DNA from: Channallabes apus
Taxonomy: Eukaryota > Chordata > Actinopteri > Siluriformes > Clariidae
Reading direction: 5' to 3'
Length of the DNA stretch: 64,000 nucleotides
NCBI GenBank assembly: GCA_030522415.1
Contig: CM060121.1
Location: forward strand, 16,222,142-16,286,141
Shown: positions 38,301 through 50,600 of the stretch, piece after piece
Layout of the letters: each line of letters begins with the position of its first letter
How positions within the stretch are numbered: position 1 is the first letter of the stretch
The notes under the pieces: model-generated
The model's input: only the letters and a program-made list of their open reading frames with translations
Told to the model about the DNA's origin: nothing
The model's database searches: none
Translations under genes and position numbers: made by a program

Positions 38301-41300
38301 TTAAATAGTTCATTCAGATGATTAGGTTAATAGCTCGTTTAGAGAACCTTTTCATGATATGATATGGGTTTTCATGAGCTGTATGCCACAATCATCAATA
38401 TTAAAACAATAAAAGGCTTGAACTACTTCAGTTGTGTGTAATGAATCTAAAACATATGAAAGTCTAATGTTTATCAGTACATTACAGAAAATAATGAACT
38501 TTATCACAATATGCTAATTTTTTTAGAAGGACCTGTATATAGCTACATTCGATCCTGTAAACCACTAAGAAAGTAACTAGTTCCCATTATGACTTTCGTT
38601 ATAAACAGCTATAAACAAGCGTAAACAACTATAAACCAGCTTCTTTTTTTCCCCTTTCGACATTAGAAAGACAAAAAAGAAAAACAGCTGGTCACACAAC
38701 AGAGAAACTACAAACAGTGAACTCCTCTAAGGCCGTGACAGCTTTAGCCCTGATTCATTTATTCATTCATACAAACGTCTCTGATAACTTCCCAATCATT
38801 TGACTTAATACCTACCTCCAAACTCTTTCCTTAAAATCAAAGCTATATTTTATATTGTGGAATAAGCTTATTCAGAAAGAGGATGAGTTTTCCTTCAGAG
38901 ATGCAAACCTGCACTTTTATACTATGTGTCTTACCTCTTATCGCACTTGCTGTTGTCGAGTTCGGAGTCAAGACTGGATCTGTTTGAAAGAGAATAAAAG
39001 ATATACATTTATATATGTTATACAGTTATACACATTAAATAATCAATTGATTAAAGTGCCCCTATTATGCTTTTTCAAATATGATCTTTCATGCAGTGTG
39101 TCATGTAGCTGTATGTGAACATGAACTATCTGTGCACGATAATTGAAGTTTTTGTCTATTAAAAAAAACAGTCGGCTCAAATTCGCCTAAACGAGTCGTT
39201 AGCAAATCTAATTTTACTCTGTTATGGATCCACGTCGCTAAGTAACATATTTGCATAATGTCCGCCCACGTTCTACATCGCGAACAACTTGCCCGCCATC
39301 TTACAATTAACGTTACCACACTCTTGTTAATGTGACCGAGCATTCATGCCGGGTTCGCTTAAACACCTTGTAATATAAAAAAACAATAAAAACGAGAGCA
39401 CACAAAATCCTTTTTAACTGTTTATTCTCCACCATTCACTAAAACTGAACTTAACACTCGTGAAGTGCGCACGCCCCTTGCCCTTCTACGGCAAGCCCAG
39501 AGAGGAAAAATGCATCACACACACATATGCATGTCCCAAGGACTGTGTTTTGGTGCTTCACTTCCCCACTCCTTGTAGAATTACACTTCCTGGTTGCAGG
39601 AGGTCAGAGGGGCAGCCGGGAAAGAGCGGGGGGGGGGGGCTGGGGAGTAGCAATGGTGGTCCAGCGCTGGCGTTATTTGTTTGGACGAGAGAAGGAGAGA
39701 TTGTTGTGGATCATTTTCTTTTCATCTTTTCAGATTATCTTTGACTGGACATATTCCCCGGACTTCTCACCCTCCGTCATCGGCCTCCCGGACTTACTCC
39801 TCTAACACACATACAATAAACACGGACTTCGGACATTCTCCACTCATTCGCGTTCATGTACACATACCGTTTATTATATGTAGTTGGTAAATATTGTTTA
39901 TATCTTTGTTTGCTTGTGGTGCACCTTTTTCGTTTACTTTATTTAGTTTTGTATAATACACGTTTGCTTTATTTACTTGTTTGTGTTTGTCCTTTTTGCT
40001 CACCGGCCTTTTAACGCAACACTGACACAAAGATAAAAGACCTCTTGATTTTCGTAGCCACAGTTAATATAAAATTAGCTGGTCGTTACATGGTAACGAT
40101 ATCTTTTCTATATATTGACTGTTCCCTTTCAGTCGATTCACTCGGTACAACACATATTGTATGGGATATCACGCCCTGGCTGAAGCCACCTTTATTCACG
40201 CCGTAAGGCAGGCAAACCTGTGGTGACGTAGGTGTAGCCCCGCCTACACCTATAAACCCTCGTCGCCACGGTTGACCCTCAGTTCTTTCGCTCTTCACCT
40301 CGCTGTGAACACCTTTCCGTAGAGTTTTCTAGGTGCTGCTAGTCAACTCTACATTTAATTTACTAGACTCATTTGGTGAGTCGTCTACCCGCGGAGCGCT
40401 GATTTTAAGTTCCTGTCAGTCGTAACATTAGCGGCGTTTCGGTTCGGGTGGCTCCTGTTTAGCTGGGCTAACAGTGTAAGCTGTCATGAGCATGGAAGCT
40501 TATGTGGCAAGGAGAAAGTCCGCTGTTCGCCCCTGTCCTCAGGAGTGTGGCTTCTCCCTGCACGAGAAGGACCAGCATGAGGCGTGCCCCGTCTGTCTGG
40601 GAATTCTCCACGCTAGGAGAGCGCTAGCTGAGCCTGAGTCATGTGCGCTTTGTCGCCAGCTCCGGCGTTCAACGCTGGAAAGACGGGTCACGTTCGTGGA
40701 GAGAACCCTGGGAAAAAATACAATCGCTCAGCAAGACCCCCTCCTTTCCGGACTAGCAGTCCCAGCTTCGCCTGCGTCTGCTGACGAGGAGTTTTCTTCA
40801 GAAGTCCCCGCGCTTAGCTGGGCAGACCAAATGGAGTATTTCGAGGGGTCGGAGGACCGTGAGCTCTCCTACAGCGCTGGCCAGCAGCCAGGCACCGATC
40901 AGCGGCCTTTCGAGGACGATGACGTGCTCGATATCGGCCTAGAGATGCATGGTTTGTCGGAGGACGAGCATGAACTCGTGCCACTCACCCAGAGCAGCTA
41001 CTGCGCTAGCAGCACGGGACGACACTTCGTTTTTCACCCTCTACCGGCGAGCGGCCGAAAAACTGGAAGTGGAGTGGCCCTCCCCACAGCAAGCTCAAAA
41101 ACCGTCAAGGTTCGCAGGATTTTTTCTCCCTCCTGAACCGACGACAGTTAAGAACTGCTTGCCTATGTTTCCCGACTTTGTCGGCGAGCTAACGTCGTCA
41201 TGGAGCAAGCCGCTGTCGACCCGCGTATCAGTACCAGGTTACGGACAGTTTTTGGAATTGGACGGAGCTGAAAAAGCAGGGCTAGTGAGCCCACCGCCGA

Positions 41301-44300
41301 TGGAGCCATCTTTGGCTGCTTATTTGGCACCCTCGCAAAACCACGGAGTGTCTGGTCCTACTGTTCTTCCGTCCAAACACTGCAGATTCTCCTCTGCCCA
41401 GCTGGAGAAAATTTCTCAAATCTGTTGCGCTGCTCCAAACATATCAGGCAATGTGTTTGGCGGAGCTCGGTTCACTGGTGCCTCAGGAGAACCCACTATG
41501 TGCACTACTTAATGAGGTCAGGACCGCGACAGACTACATTCTGCGCATGTCTCGTTGTGCGGCTCTTTCCCTCGGGAGAGGTATGGCGAACGCAGTGGTA
41601 GCACAGAGGCATTTATGGCTCACGCTTTCTGACCTTCCGGATAGAGACAGGGCTGTCTATTTGGATGAACCGGTGTCTGCTGAGGGTTTGTTCGGCCAGT
41701 CACTCGATGCCATTCAGGCAAGGTTCGACTTCAAACGGAAGCAGCGACTAGGAGGAAGAATCCTCACTCCTCCTAGCTCAGATTTCAAAGGGAGGGGAGC
41801 TCTGGCAGCAGGGAGACACTGTTTCTCCTCTCCCAATGCCGCCCAAAAGGCCGCTAAGTTATGTTCAGGGAATCAGTCCCAAACGGCGCTGCACTTTCCT
41901 AACACAGTCTCCCAAGCACAATCCCCCCCCCTCACACACAAGTGTTTGTGTTCAAGTTATGAACCCCGGTTGGGGCGTGTTAAGAAATTTTTCAGGGACT
42001 TACAGCAAGTGCCCCCAATGTTTACAGTTGATTACTTCAAAAAGTGTGCCTTTTGTAAACAATGTAAACGTTTCATTAAAACCAATAAATAGTTTTCCTG
42101 TTTGCAATGTTGCAAAGCAAAAAAAACCAGTTCCATTGATGAGGCTGCACTCTGGCAGAACGCCAGGGGGCAGCAGACCCCTTTCAGAGATCAGGGTGAG
42201 CCGGCTGGCTTCCCACATCCTCGAGTGGCGCGCATGCGCAGTCCCGACATGGGTGCAAAACACGGTCGCTATGGGATACCGACTACAGTTTCGCACAAGG
42301 CCACCGCGCTTCTCTTCCGTAGTAAACACAGTGGTGTTGGAAGCTGCAGCAGCGGTGCTTCGGGAGGAGATAAATTCTCTTCTGAGCAAAGGGGCGATTG
42401 AAGTGGTTCCTCCTTCGGAAATGAACTCAGGCTGGTACAGCCGTTATTTGGTCGTTCCGAAGAAAGGGGGAGGGCTGCGTCCTATTTTGGACCTGAGAAT
42501 ATTGAACACGTTTCTAAGAACATACAAGTTCAAAATGCTTACACTAAGGCAACTGCTAAATGCAATAGGCCCTGGGGATTGGTTCACTACGATAGATCTC
42601 ACAGACGCTTACTTTCATATAGCGATCTTTCCGCGCCACAGAAAGTTTCTGAGGTTTGCATTCGAGGGCGTGGCCTACGAGTACCTAGTGCTCCCGTTCG
42701 GCCTGTCACTCGCTCCTCGAACATTCACTAAGTGCGTCGAAGCAGCCCTGTCTCCTCTTCGGGAGAGGGGCGTGCGCATACTGGCCTATTTAGACGATTG
42801 GGCGCTGATAGCGAGCTCAGGCGAGCAGGCGGAGAAACAAACAGCGCTGGTTGTGTCTCACATTCAGACTTTAGGGTTCTCAATAAACATGAAGAAAAGC
42901 TCATTGACTCCGAGTCAACAGTTTTCATTTCTGGGTCTGGAGATATGCTCCGTTACCAGCCGAGCACGTCTCTCAGAGCACAGAATACAGAAGTGTTTCA
43001 GCGCTGCCTTGCTCTGTTTCAGTTGCAACACAAACTTCGTTTCCGAGTGTTTTTACAGTTTATGGGAATGAGGGCGTCTATGATCGCTGTGGTGTTTCTC
43101 GGGCTGTTGAACATGCGCGCTTTTCAGCGCTGGGTGCGCTCTCACCGCCTATGTGCGGTGCGCCACCTCAACAGGAGGTTGACAGTGACACCGTCATGCA
43201 TGACAGCTCTTCTGCCCTGGAGGGAACCCAGGCTATTGCGTCAGGGCTCTCCGATAGGCAGGGTGTCGTTTCGCAAAGTGGTGTCAACAGATGCTTCGCT
43301 CAGCGGCTGGGGCGCTCTGTGCGACGGCTCCGCGGTCAGGGGGGCGTGGTCACAGGAACAGCGCAGGCTTCACATCAACTGTTTAGAGCTGTTAGCAGTG
43401 TTTTCAGCCCTGAGGCAATTTCGTCTGACCCTGACAGGCCATCATGTCCTGATCAGGACAGACAACACAACAGTGGTGTCATATATAAACAGACAAGGGG
43501 GGACTCGCTCACTCCCACTGCTAAAACTATCTCATTCTCTATTGCTATGGTCCAGTGTTCATCTTCTGTCACTCAGGGCCACTCACATTGCAGGGCGCCT
43601 GAATCTGGGGGCAGACCTTCTATCCAGAGGGGGCCCGCTTGTGAGGGAATGGAGGTTACACCGATGGGTGGTAGCTCAGATCTGGGAGCGCTTCGGCAGG
43701 GCAGCAGTGGATCTTTTTGCATCAAAGGAGAACGCTCACTGCCCGCTATTTTTCTCCATAACGGACCGCAATGCCCCTCTGGGGATCGATGCGCTGGCAC
43801 ACTCATGGCCCCCAGCTCTATTGTATGCTTTTCCTCCAGTAGAACTGATTCTGCCTGTCACAGAGAGGGTGCGCCAGCAGAGCCTGTCACTCATCCTGGT
43901 GGCCCCTCGTTGGCCGGCGAAGTTGTGGTATGCAGAGATAGTCAGCCTGCTAGCAGCAGAGCCATGGAAACTTCCTCTCCTCAGGGACCTTCTGTCTCAG
44001 GCAGGGGGAGAGGTAGTGCACCCGCGTCCCGAGCTGTGGAACTTGCATGCTTACCTGTTGAAAGGTCCAATCTGATAGCTAAAGGGCTTCCCCCGAATGT
44101 GATTGAGACAATTCAAAGTGCTCGGGCTTCGTCTACGAGAGGCTTATATGCTTACAAGTGGCGAGCTTTTGAGCAATGGTGTCGAGAACGTAAGGTTCTT
44201 CCATTTCAGTGCTCCATGGTGGAAGTTCTGTCTTTTCTACAGGAACTATTAGAAAAAGGCCTTTCCTTCTCTACTATTAAAGTGTACTTGGCGGCTATAT

Positions 44301-47300
44301 CAGCCTGTCATGTTGGTTTCGATGGAGTGTCACCAGGTGCTCATCCGCTGGCGGTACGATTTTTAAAAGGAGTACGACGTTTGCGACCCACTGTGAGGTC
44401 CAGTGTTCCGTCTTGGGACCTATTGCTAGTACTTGAGGCCCTCTGTGGGCCTCCTTTTGAGCCAATTGAGTCTATAGATATGAAAATTCTTTCATATAAG
44501 ACAGCACTTCTTCTCGCTCTAGCGTCTACTAAACGGGTGGGTGATCTCCACGCTTTGTCCGTGCATCCATCTTGTACGCAGTTTGCTGCTAATGGTTTAA
44601 AGGTTACTCTAAGACCGAACGCGGCCTATGTACCCAAGGTGGTCTCCACTGATTATAGTTCTATGATCTTTGACCTTCATCGCCTTTGCCCCCCCCTTTT
44701 GCTTCTGAGGAGCAGGGAAAATTGCATAATTTGTGCCCAGTACGTGCTCTACGGGTCTACATGGATCGCACGGTGAATGTGCGCTCATGTGATCAACTGT
44801 TCGTCTGTTATGCCAGTCCAGTAAAGGGAAAAGCACTGTCTAAACAGCGGCTTTCCCATTGGATTGTGGAGGCTACTTCATTAGCTTATAGCAGTAAGAG
44901 TGTGCCACTGCCTCAGGGTGTGAGAGCGCACTCAACGAGAGCTATGGCAACATCATGGGCGCTGTTCAAAGGGATGTCCGTGGGTGACATTTGCGCAGCA
45001 GCCAGTTGGTCCTCACCGCACACTTTTGTCCGGTTCTACCGACTTGATATAACGGCCCCCTCGGTGGCCCATTCGGTCCTCTCTGCGGGGTCCACGATGA
45101 AGTAGAGTAGCTACCAGGGTTCTTATGCCTGACTTTGGTAGATGCTCGGCGGGGCGTGAATATATGTCCCATACAATATGTGTTGTACCGAGTGAATCGA
45201 CTGAAAGGGAACGAATGGTTATGACTATAACCTCGGTTCCCTGAGGGAGAGGAACGAGGTACAACACAATGCTGCCCCGCCTCACAGTTACACTCGGCGA
45301 AGAGCGGCTGTCGAACTGAGGGTCAACCGTGGCGATGAGGGTTTATAGGTGTAGGCGGGGCTACACCTAAGTCACCACAGGTTTGCCTGCCTTACAGCGT
45401 GAATAAAGGTGGCTTCAGCCAGGGCGTGATATCCCATACAATATGTGTTGTACCTCGTTCCTCTCCCTCAGGGAACCGAGGTTATAGTCATAACCATTCA
45501 GTCTCCAGAGCCGTCATTCAGTTATGGTAATGGACGTTTCGTTTTCAGACACACGCTGTAGCGGTAGACCAGTCATAAAGGACCGCGCCATCTGAGGAGT
45601 GAGGGCTCACGGAAAGGAGGTGTTTAAACAGACTGAATCTTCGAACTGCTTCACACGAGTCGTTTACAAATCATTTAGAAATGGGGTAAAGTTAAATCTA
45701 TTTTTGGAGAAAACTAAACTGTTTTTTGACCTTGCATACATGTAAACCTGTTTTAAGAGACTCATTAAGCAATATTAGCAACTTTTAAAATGGCATAATA
45801 GATGCACTTTAAACTCATTCTTAAACTCTTTCTAGAAACACTTTCCTATTTATTTACATACTGTAAAACCAGGCTCCATCTAGGTCTAATGATCCAAAGC
45901 ATAACACATGTACTAGGAAGCTATTAGCCAATTGCCTTCAGAAACACAGGATACATACATTTACACAAATGATATAATTCATATTTATAGACTTAAAACT
46001 GGCGTCTGTATTGCCCCTGCAAAGATCTTTTCCAATGCAAAATTGAGTGTTGGGTAACCCTGACTATGTTATCAACATCACAACAACTACTTTTGGCTCC
46101 TAAATCCTCCAGGAAATGTCCTTGCTGTAACAGAATGAAAGCTGTAAACAGTCCCATGGAGATCGGTCATGGAGTCTGGTTTTAAGGAAACAGTTTACTA
46201 GTGAAATACCATAATGAATAATGAGATAAGCATAATATTTTCAGGTACACCAGGTGGAACAGAACCAACCCCCCCACACACACACACAAACACACAAAAG
46301 TACATACTGTATGCACTCAATAATCCAGTCTTACAAACAGACACATATTATGCTGCAGTTCCCAAGGCACACCATTAAACCTACACATAATAACACTCAT
46401 TCAGTATCCATGCACTCTCTGTCACATACACACACCTTTGGAAAAGGAGCTCGATGAGTTTGGTGGTGCTGATAAACGTGCGGTATGTAGAAAGAAGTAT
46501 CCTCCCATAGTCCTGCTCTTGGCAGCAGGGATCAAGCAGGTGGTCCACCACACGGTTCAGCGTGGCTGCCTTCAGCCTCCGGACTTTAGATGTACGGTAC
46601 TGAACATACGCAGAGCAGGCAGAGGCCTCGGCCGCCTCTTCTGACTGCTGCACCGGCTCCCTGCGCAGCGTGATGCCGAATACCGCTCCATCCTCAAACT
46701 CCTCACCCCACTCCTGAACTGGGTCCTTACAATAAACAATTAAATAAATAAAACAGAACAAACCTTAGATTTGAGTTCATCTTGACACACATGCACACAT
46801 GCACCAAGTGATGAAGCTGTGACTATTCCTTTTAAGATGAAAATTCAAATCATGGTTTTTCAAGATCTGAGCATAATTCCACTCCTTTCACTGTTTACAT
46901 TTTATACATAATACAATTTATTGTAAAGACATTGTTCAAAAATGCTATATTTTCTGCTATGTTACAGCTTATTAGGAAGAAGAAGAAAAATCTAATTTGG
47001 TTGGCAAAATATTGCAAAGAAATTAGTTTATATTAATACTAGTTTACTCCTGGGATAGGCTCCAGGTCCCCCGCGACCCTGAACACAGGATTAAGCGGTA
47101 TAGAAGATGAATGAATGAATGAATGAATAATACTAGTTTAAATGGGTAAATTAGCAAGATAACTGCTTAAGCAGAAAATATTTAAAAACAGTTGTTAATA
47201 CATAGTCCATTACAGCGTGCCACATACGGGGCTTTAGTAGTTAAATATTTCAAAATTATTGATCAGGCTTCCAAATACCCCAGATTTCAATCTAATCAAG

Positions 47301-47664
47301 TATCTATGAAATGCACCAGACAAACAAGTCCAATCCACAGAGGTCTCACCCCACAACCCACAGCCCACCAAAGGATCCGCCACAAATGTCCGGTGCCAGA
47401 CACAATAGCACACCCATGGTTTTGTGGAGTTGTGCCCCAAGTTTCCAGAGTTGCCCTGGTGGCACAAGGGGAACATATACAATATTGGACTTAATATTTT
47501 GCATTTTAAAATTATGGCTGATTGGTGCATGACTCGTGCTGTGAGGAGGATCCACACCGAGAACTGTGAGACAATGGACATATAGACTTTCAATGCATTT
47601 TTATGGATTTTGTGGAGATTAGAACAAATGCAATAGGGAGCATTCACATTACAGAGTGATTTTA

Positions 47665-47699
<35 letters not shown>

Positions 47700-50600
47700 G
47701 ATGGTGCTGCATGTGAGGCAGATGTGTATCTTTCTCACATGTGTGTAAAACTAATAAAATTTCTGAACTGCCTCTGATTTTAACCGCCCTTTAAAGGGGA
47801 CCAATGATTCACTTTTTAGTCATTTTTAGTAATTCAGATGGGTTTCCAGTGTACACGTACAAACAGAAAACAAAAACATAACTTCTTTTTGTTTCCTGTT
47901 TATAAACAAGCCAATTAGATTTTTCCATTATTGTGACCTCATATATATAAAAATATTCCCTCCCCAGGTTGGTGCTCCGTGCTGTTGTTTTTTGGGAGGC
48001 GTGTCCCAACACTACTTTTACGTAGACACTGTGATGGTGCATTTGGAGGACAAGTGATACACTAAAGGAAGTTTGTACATGGAGTACAGTATATGGAGTA
48101 CAGTACAGGGAGTTTGAGGTACAGTGCAGTAGATGAAATGTATATTTTTTTATTCTGCCAAAAATCGGATGGTAAATGCTGGGAACAGAGCTGAGAACGT
48201 TTTAATCCTTAACATTGTTTTATAGCACTTTAATAAACACTATTCAAGCTGATTACTCCAGTTTTGATAGAAAACGTCTATAAAACCATTCTGCTAGTGT
48301 TGTTATGTTTAGGGGTAAAAGGGAAATCCTGGTGTCAAAAAACCAGGCTGAGGTTTTCCTCTTTCCTAGTACATCATGGAATCCTCATATATTCTAAACA
48401 TATTTATTTTAACATTTTAACTTTTCTCTTCGAGTCCCTTCTTGTAAACAAACTTCCATATCTCAGAAACTTGGTATACAAAAATAAAGCTTAGTGAAAC
48501 AGCAATCTGAAAATATACATAATAATCACTGAAAATGTGACTGAATGCCTGATTCGATGTGATATATAATCTTTGTTGTCACTGGCAGAGGTGGAAAGAG
48601 TAATACAATTTTGTACTCAAGTAAAAGTACTGTTACTTTAGTGAACTTTTACTGAAGTACATGTAAAGTTACCCTTATAAAAATCTACTCAAGTAAAAGT
48701 AAAATGTAGCTTATTAAAAATGTACTCAGAGTAAAAGTTACTGAGTTACTTTTTTTTTAACAGCGGGGGTGGGATGGGGGATGGAACACACTCGCATAAT
48801 AAATCTGTTCCCTTTGTTGTGCTTCAAATCAAAGTGGTCACTTAAATATGACCAGGGGTTTGCTTCATAAGAATTTGTTGGTATTTCACTTTCAGCTGTG
48901 TCTGCATCACTGGCATCTGTTTTGTCTCCATCGTTATTGTGAATTTAGCGCGTTTGTTCTCCATCAATCAATCAGTGCAGTGGTTTCCCGGGTGCAATTT
49001 TTTTCCTTCCCCGTTGTATTATTTGTATTATTTTTCATTTTCATTCAGTTATTTTTTACTCAGTAATGAATATGATTTAAAATGTAGTGAAGTACTTTTA
49101 GGGAAGGGATTTTAAAAACTACTTTAAAAAGTAGACGTACACAAAAAATCTACTCAATTGCAGTAATGCGAGTAAATGTAATTAATTACTTTCCACCTCT
49201 GGTCACTGGTATGAAATAAATGATGTTTTAATAAAAACCAGGTAGGATAATAAACAAATAATAGGATAATAATGGCCTTCTTATACAGTACTGTGCTGTG
49301 ACCAGAGGAACCATTATTTTACACATACTGTAATTCTGGGTAGTAAACAACTTCACAATGTAGTACCAGACATAAGAAACTGTTCTGGAAAACTTGATTT
49401 TCCAAAAAACTGCAATCATCCATCCATCCATCCATCCATTTTCTTCCGCTTATCCGATCATGAATAGCTTAAATGAAAACTGAACACCACTGCTGTTGCA
49501 CAGATTTAGAATGCACATTTGTACATGAAGCCTTCAGCAAAAACCGTTTCAGCACCGTTCTCTCATAAGGACTAACTGTTTCCAACCATTTTGTTTAGTC
49601 GAACTTGCAGCTACCTGCAGCTACCGGGCTCCTTTGTTTGCAGGAACAACAGCAAGGGCTGGGCAGTCAGCTAAAAGAAGAGCAGTGTAACCCACAGCAA
49701 ACACATAAAGAGATGCTCATCACACGCTAACCCCCACAAAGATCTAGTCCAACGAGTGATGTCAGCAAAAGAGATGGTACAGTACAGGTCAACACATGAA
49801 TCATAAATCTCTGCTGAGTAACCAAAGTGCACACCAGCAGAAAAGCTCATAATTAGCACTTGTGCTCTTTTAGACTACTGTTTATGGTCTTTTAGTGTCA
49901 CACTAAGACAGACAGAAACAACAATAAGACAAACACAGAGATAAAACTAGAGGGTGGATTCAGGGTTCAACTCTTTAAATTATTTTACCAGGTCCAAGTG
50001 CTGATTCATAGGGGGTTAACATAAGCGATATAAAGCATGGGTAATTAAGTACAATAAATGTCAAATAATACTCTGTTAAGGTCATTTTGATGTTACTTGC
50101 TTGGTTCATTCATGTGGTATTTGCTATAATTTAACACAATAGGAAACAACATCGATCATGTTTTATCTCACTAGAGTGACAATGAGATTGTAACATATTC
50201 TAAAAAAATTTTTTATTCTGTTCTTTTGATTCTCAAATCTCAGGTGCAACCCATTGATCCCCAGCTCCAGAGATGACTGGAGTGTATTATAGTTTCTGAT
50301 GAATATGCAAGAGGTGTGTCCTTTGTTTAATGTAAATGAATTAACCCAGCAAGTCCAAAAGAGCAGCGTTAGGAAACACGCTGGCACAGTTCAAAGAAAC
50401 ACCTGGAAAACTGAAGCACAACACCTCACAAGGACATGGTGGGTGGCATCAGAAGCAGAGGAATAAGCATGTAATAACGCTAAACATCAAACCTTTCCTT
50501 GCACCCTGTATTTAGAACATTGCCAAGCTAGATTTTTTTTAATAAAAAAAAAAAAAGTTTGTTCTGTGTAGGGTCAAAGAGGGCCTGGAGCCTAATCCAG

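Larger units (their letters stand above)
40121..45499 (+). mobile_element. DIRS1-like tyrosine-recombinase retrotransposon, near full length
   Basis: A 5.38-kb element in rgl3 intron 2, antisense to the host gene. It has inverted terminal repeats of about 141 bp and an internal complementary region at 45168-45267. It encodes a Gag-like protein, reverse transcriptase with YLDD, RNase H, and a tyrosine recombinase instead of a DDE integrase, the DIRS order. The internal region matches the reverse complement of the first 45 bases and then of the last 55 bases, which fixes both ends without flanking data. No target-site duplication is seen, as expected for recombinase insertion. Several frameshifts make this copy non-autonomous. 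Confidence 0.95.
39055..45808. mobile_element. TTAA-flanked DNA transposon remnant split by the DIRS element
   Basis: Ends AGTGCCCCTATTATG at 39055 and its complement CATAATAGATGCACT ending at 45808 (13 of 15 paired), each flanked by TTAA (39051-39054 and 45809-45812). TTAA duplications suggest a Kolobok or piggyBac-type non-autonomous element. Outside the DIRS insert it spans about 1.4 kb; 39,340-40,100 inside it may be yet another insertion. No transposase is visible. Confidence 0.65.

Noticed and set aside
42000..42389. Minus-strand ORF opposite the DIRS RT start
   Set aside because: Shadow of the coding strand; no independent motifs.
43573..43806. Minus-strand ORF inside DIRS RNase H
   Set aside because: Shadow of overlapping + strand frames.
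40121..45499. Interpretation of the DIRS element as an endogenous retrovirus or gypsy element
   Set aside because: No LTRs in direct orientation, no aspartic protease or DDE integrase; it has inverted ends, an internal complementary region and a tyrosine recombinase.
49221..49460. (ATCC)n tract considered as a CRISPR-like or satellite array
   Set aside because: Only six short units and the flank is a SINE tail; no spacers.
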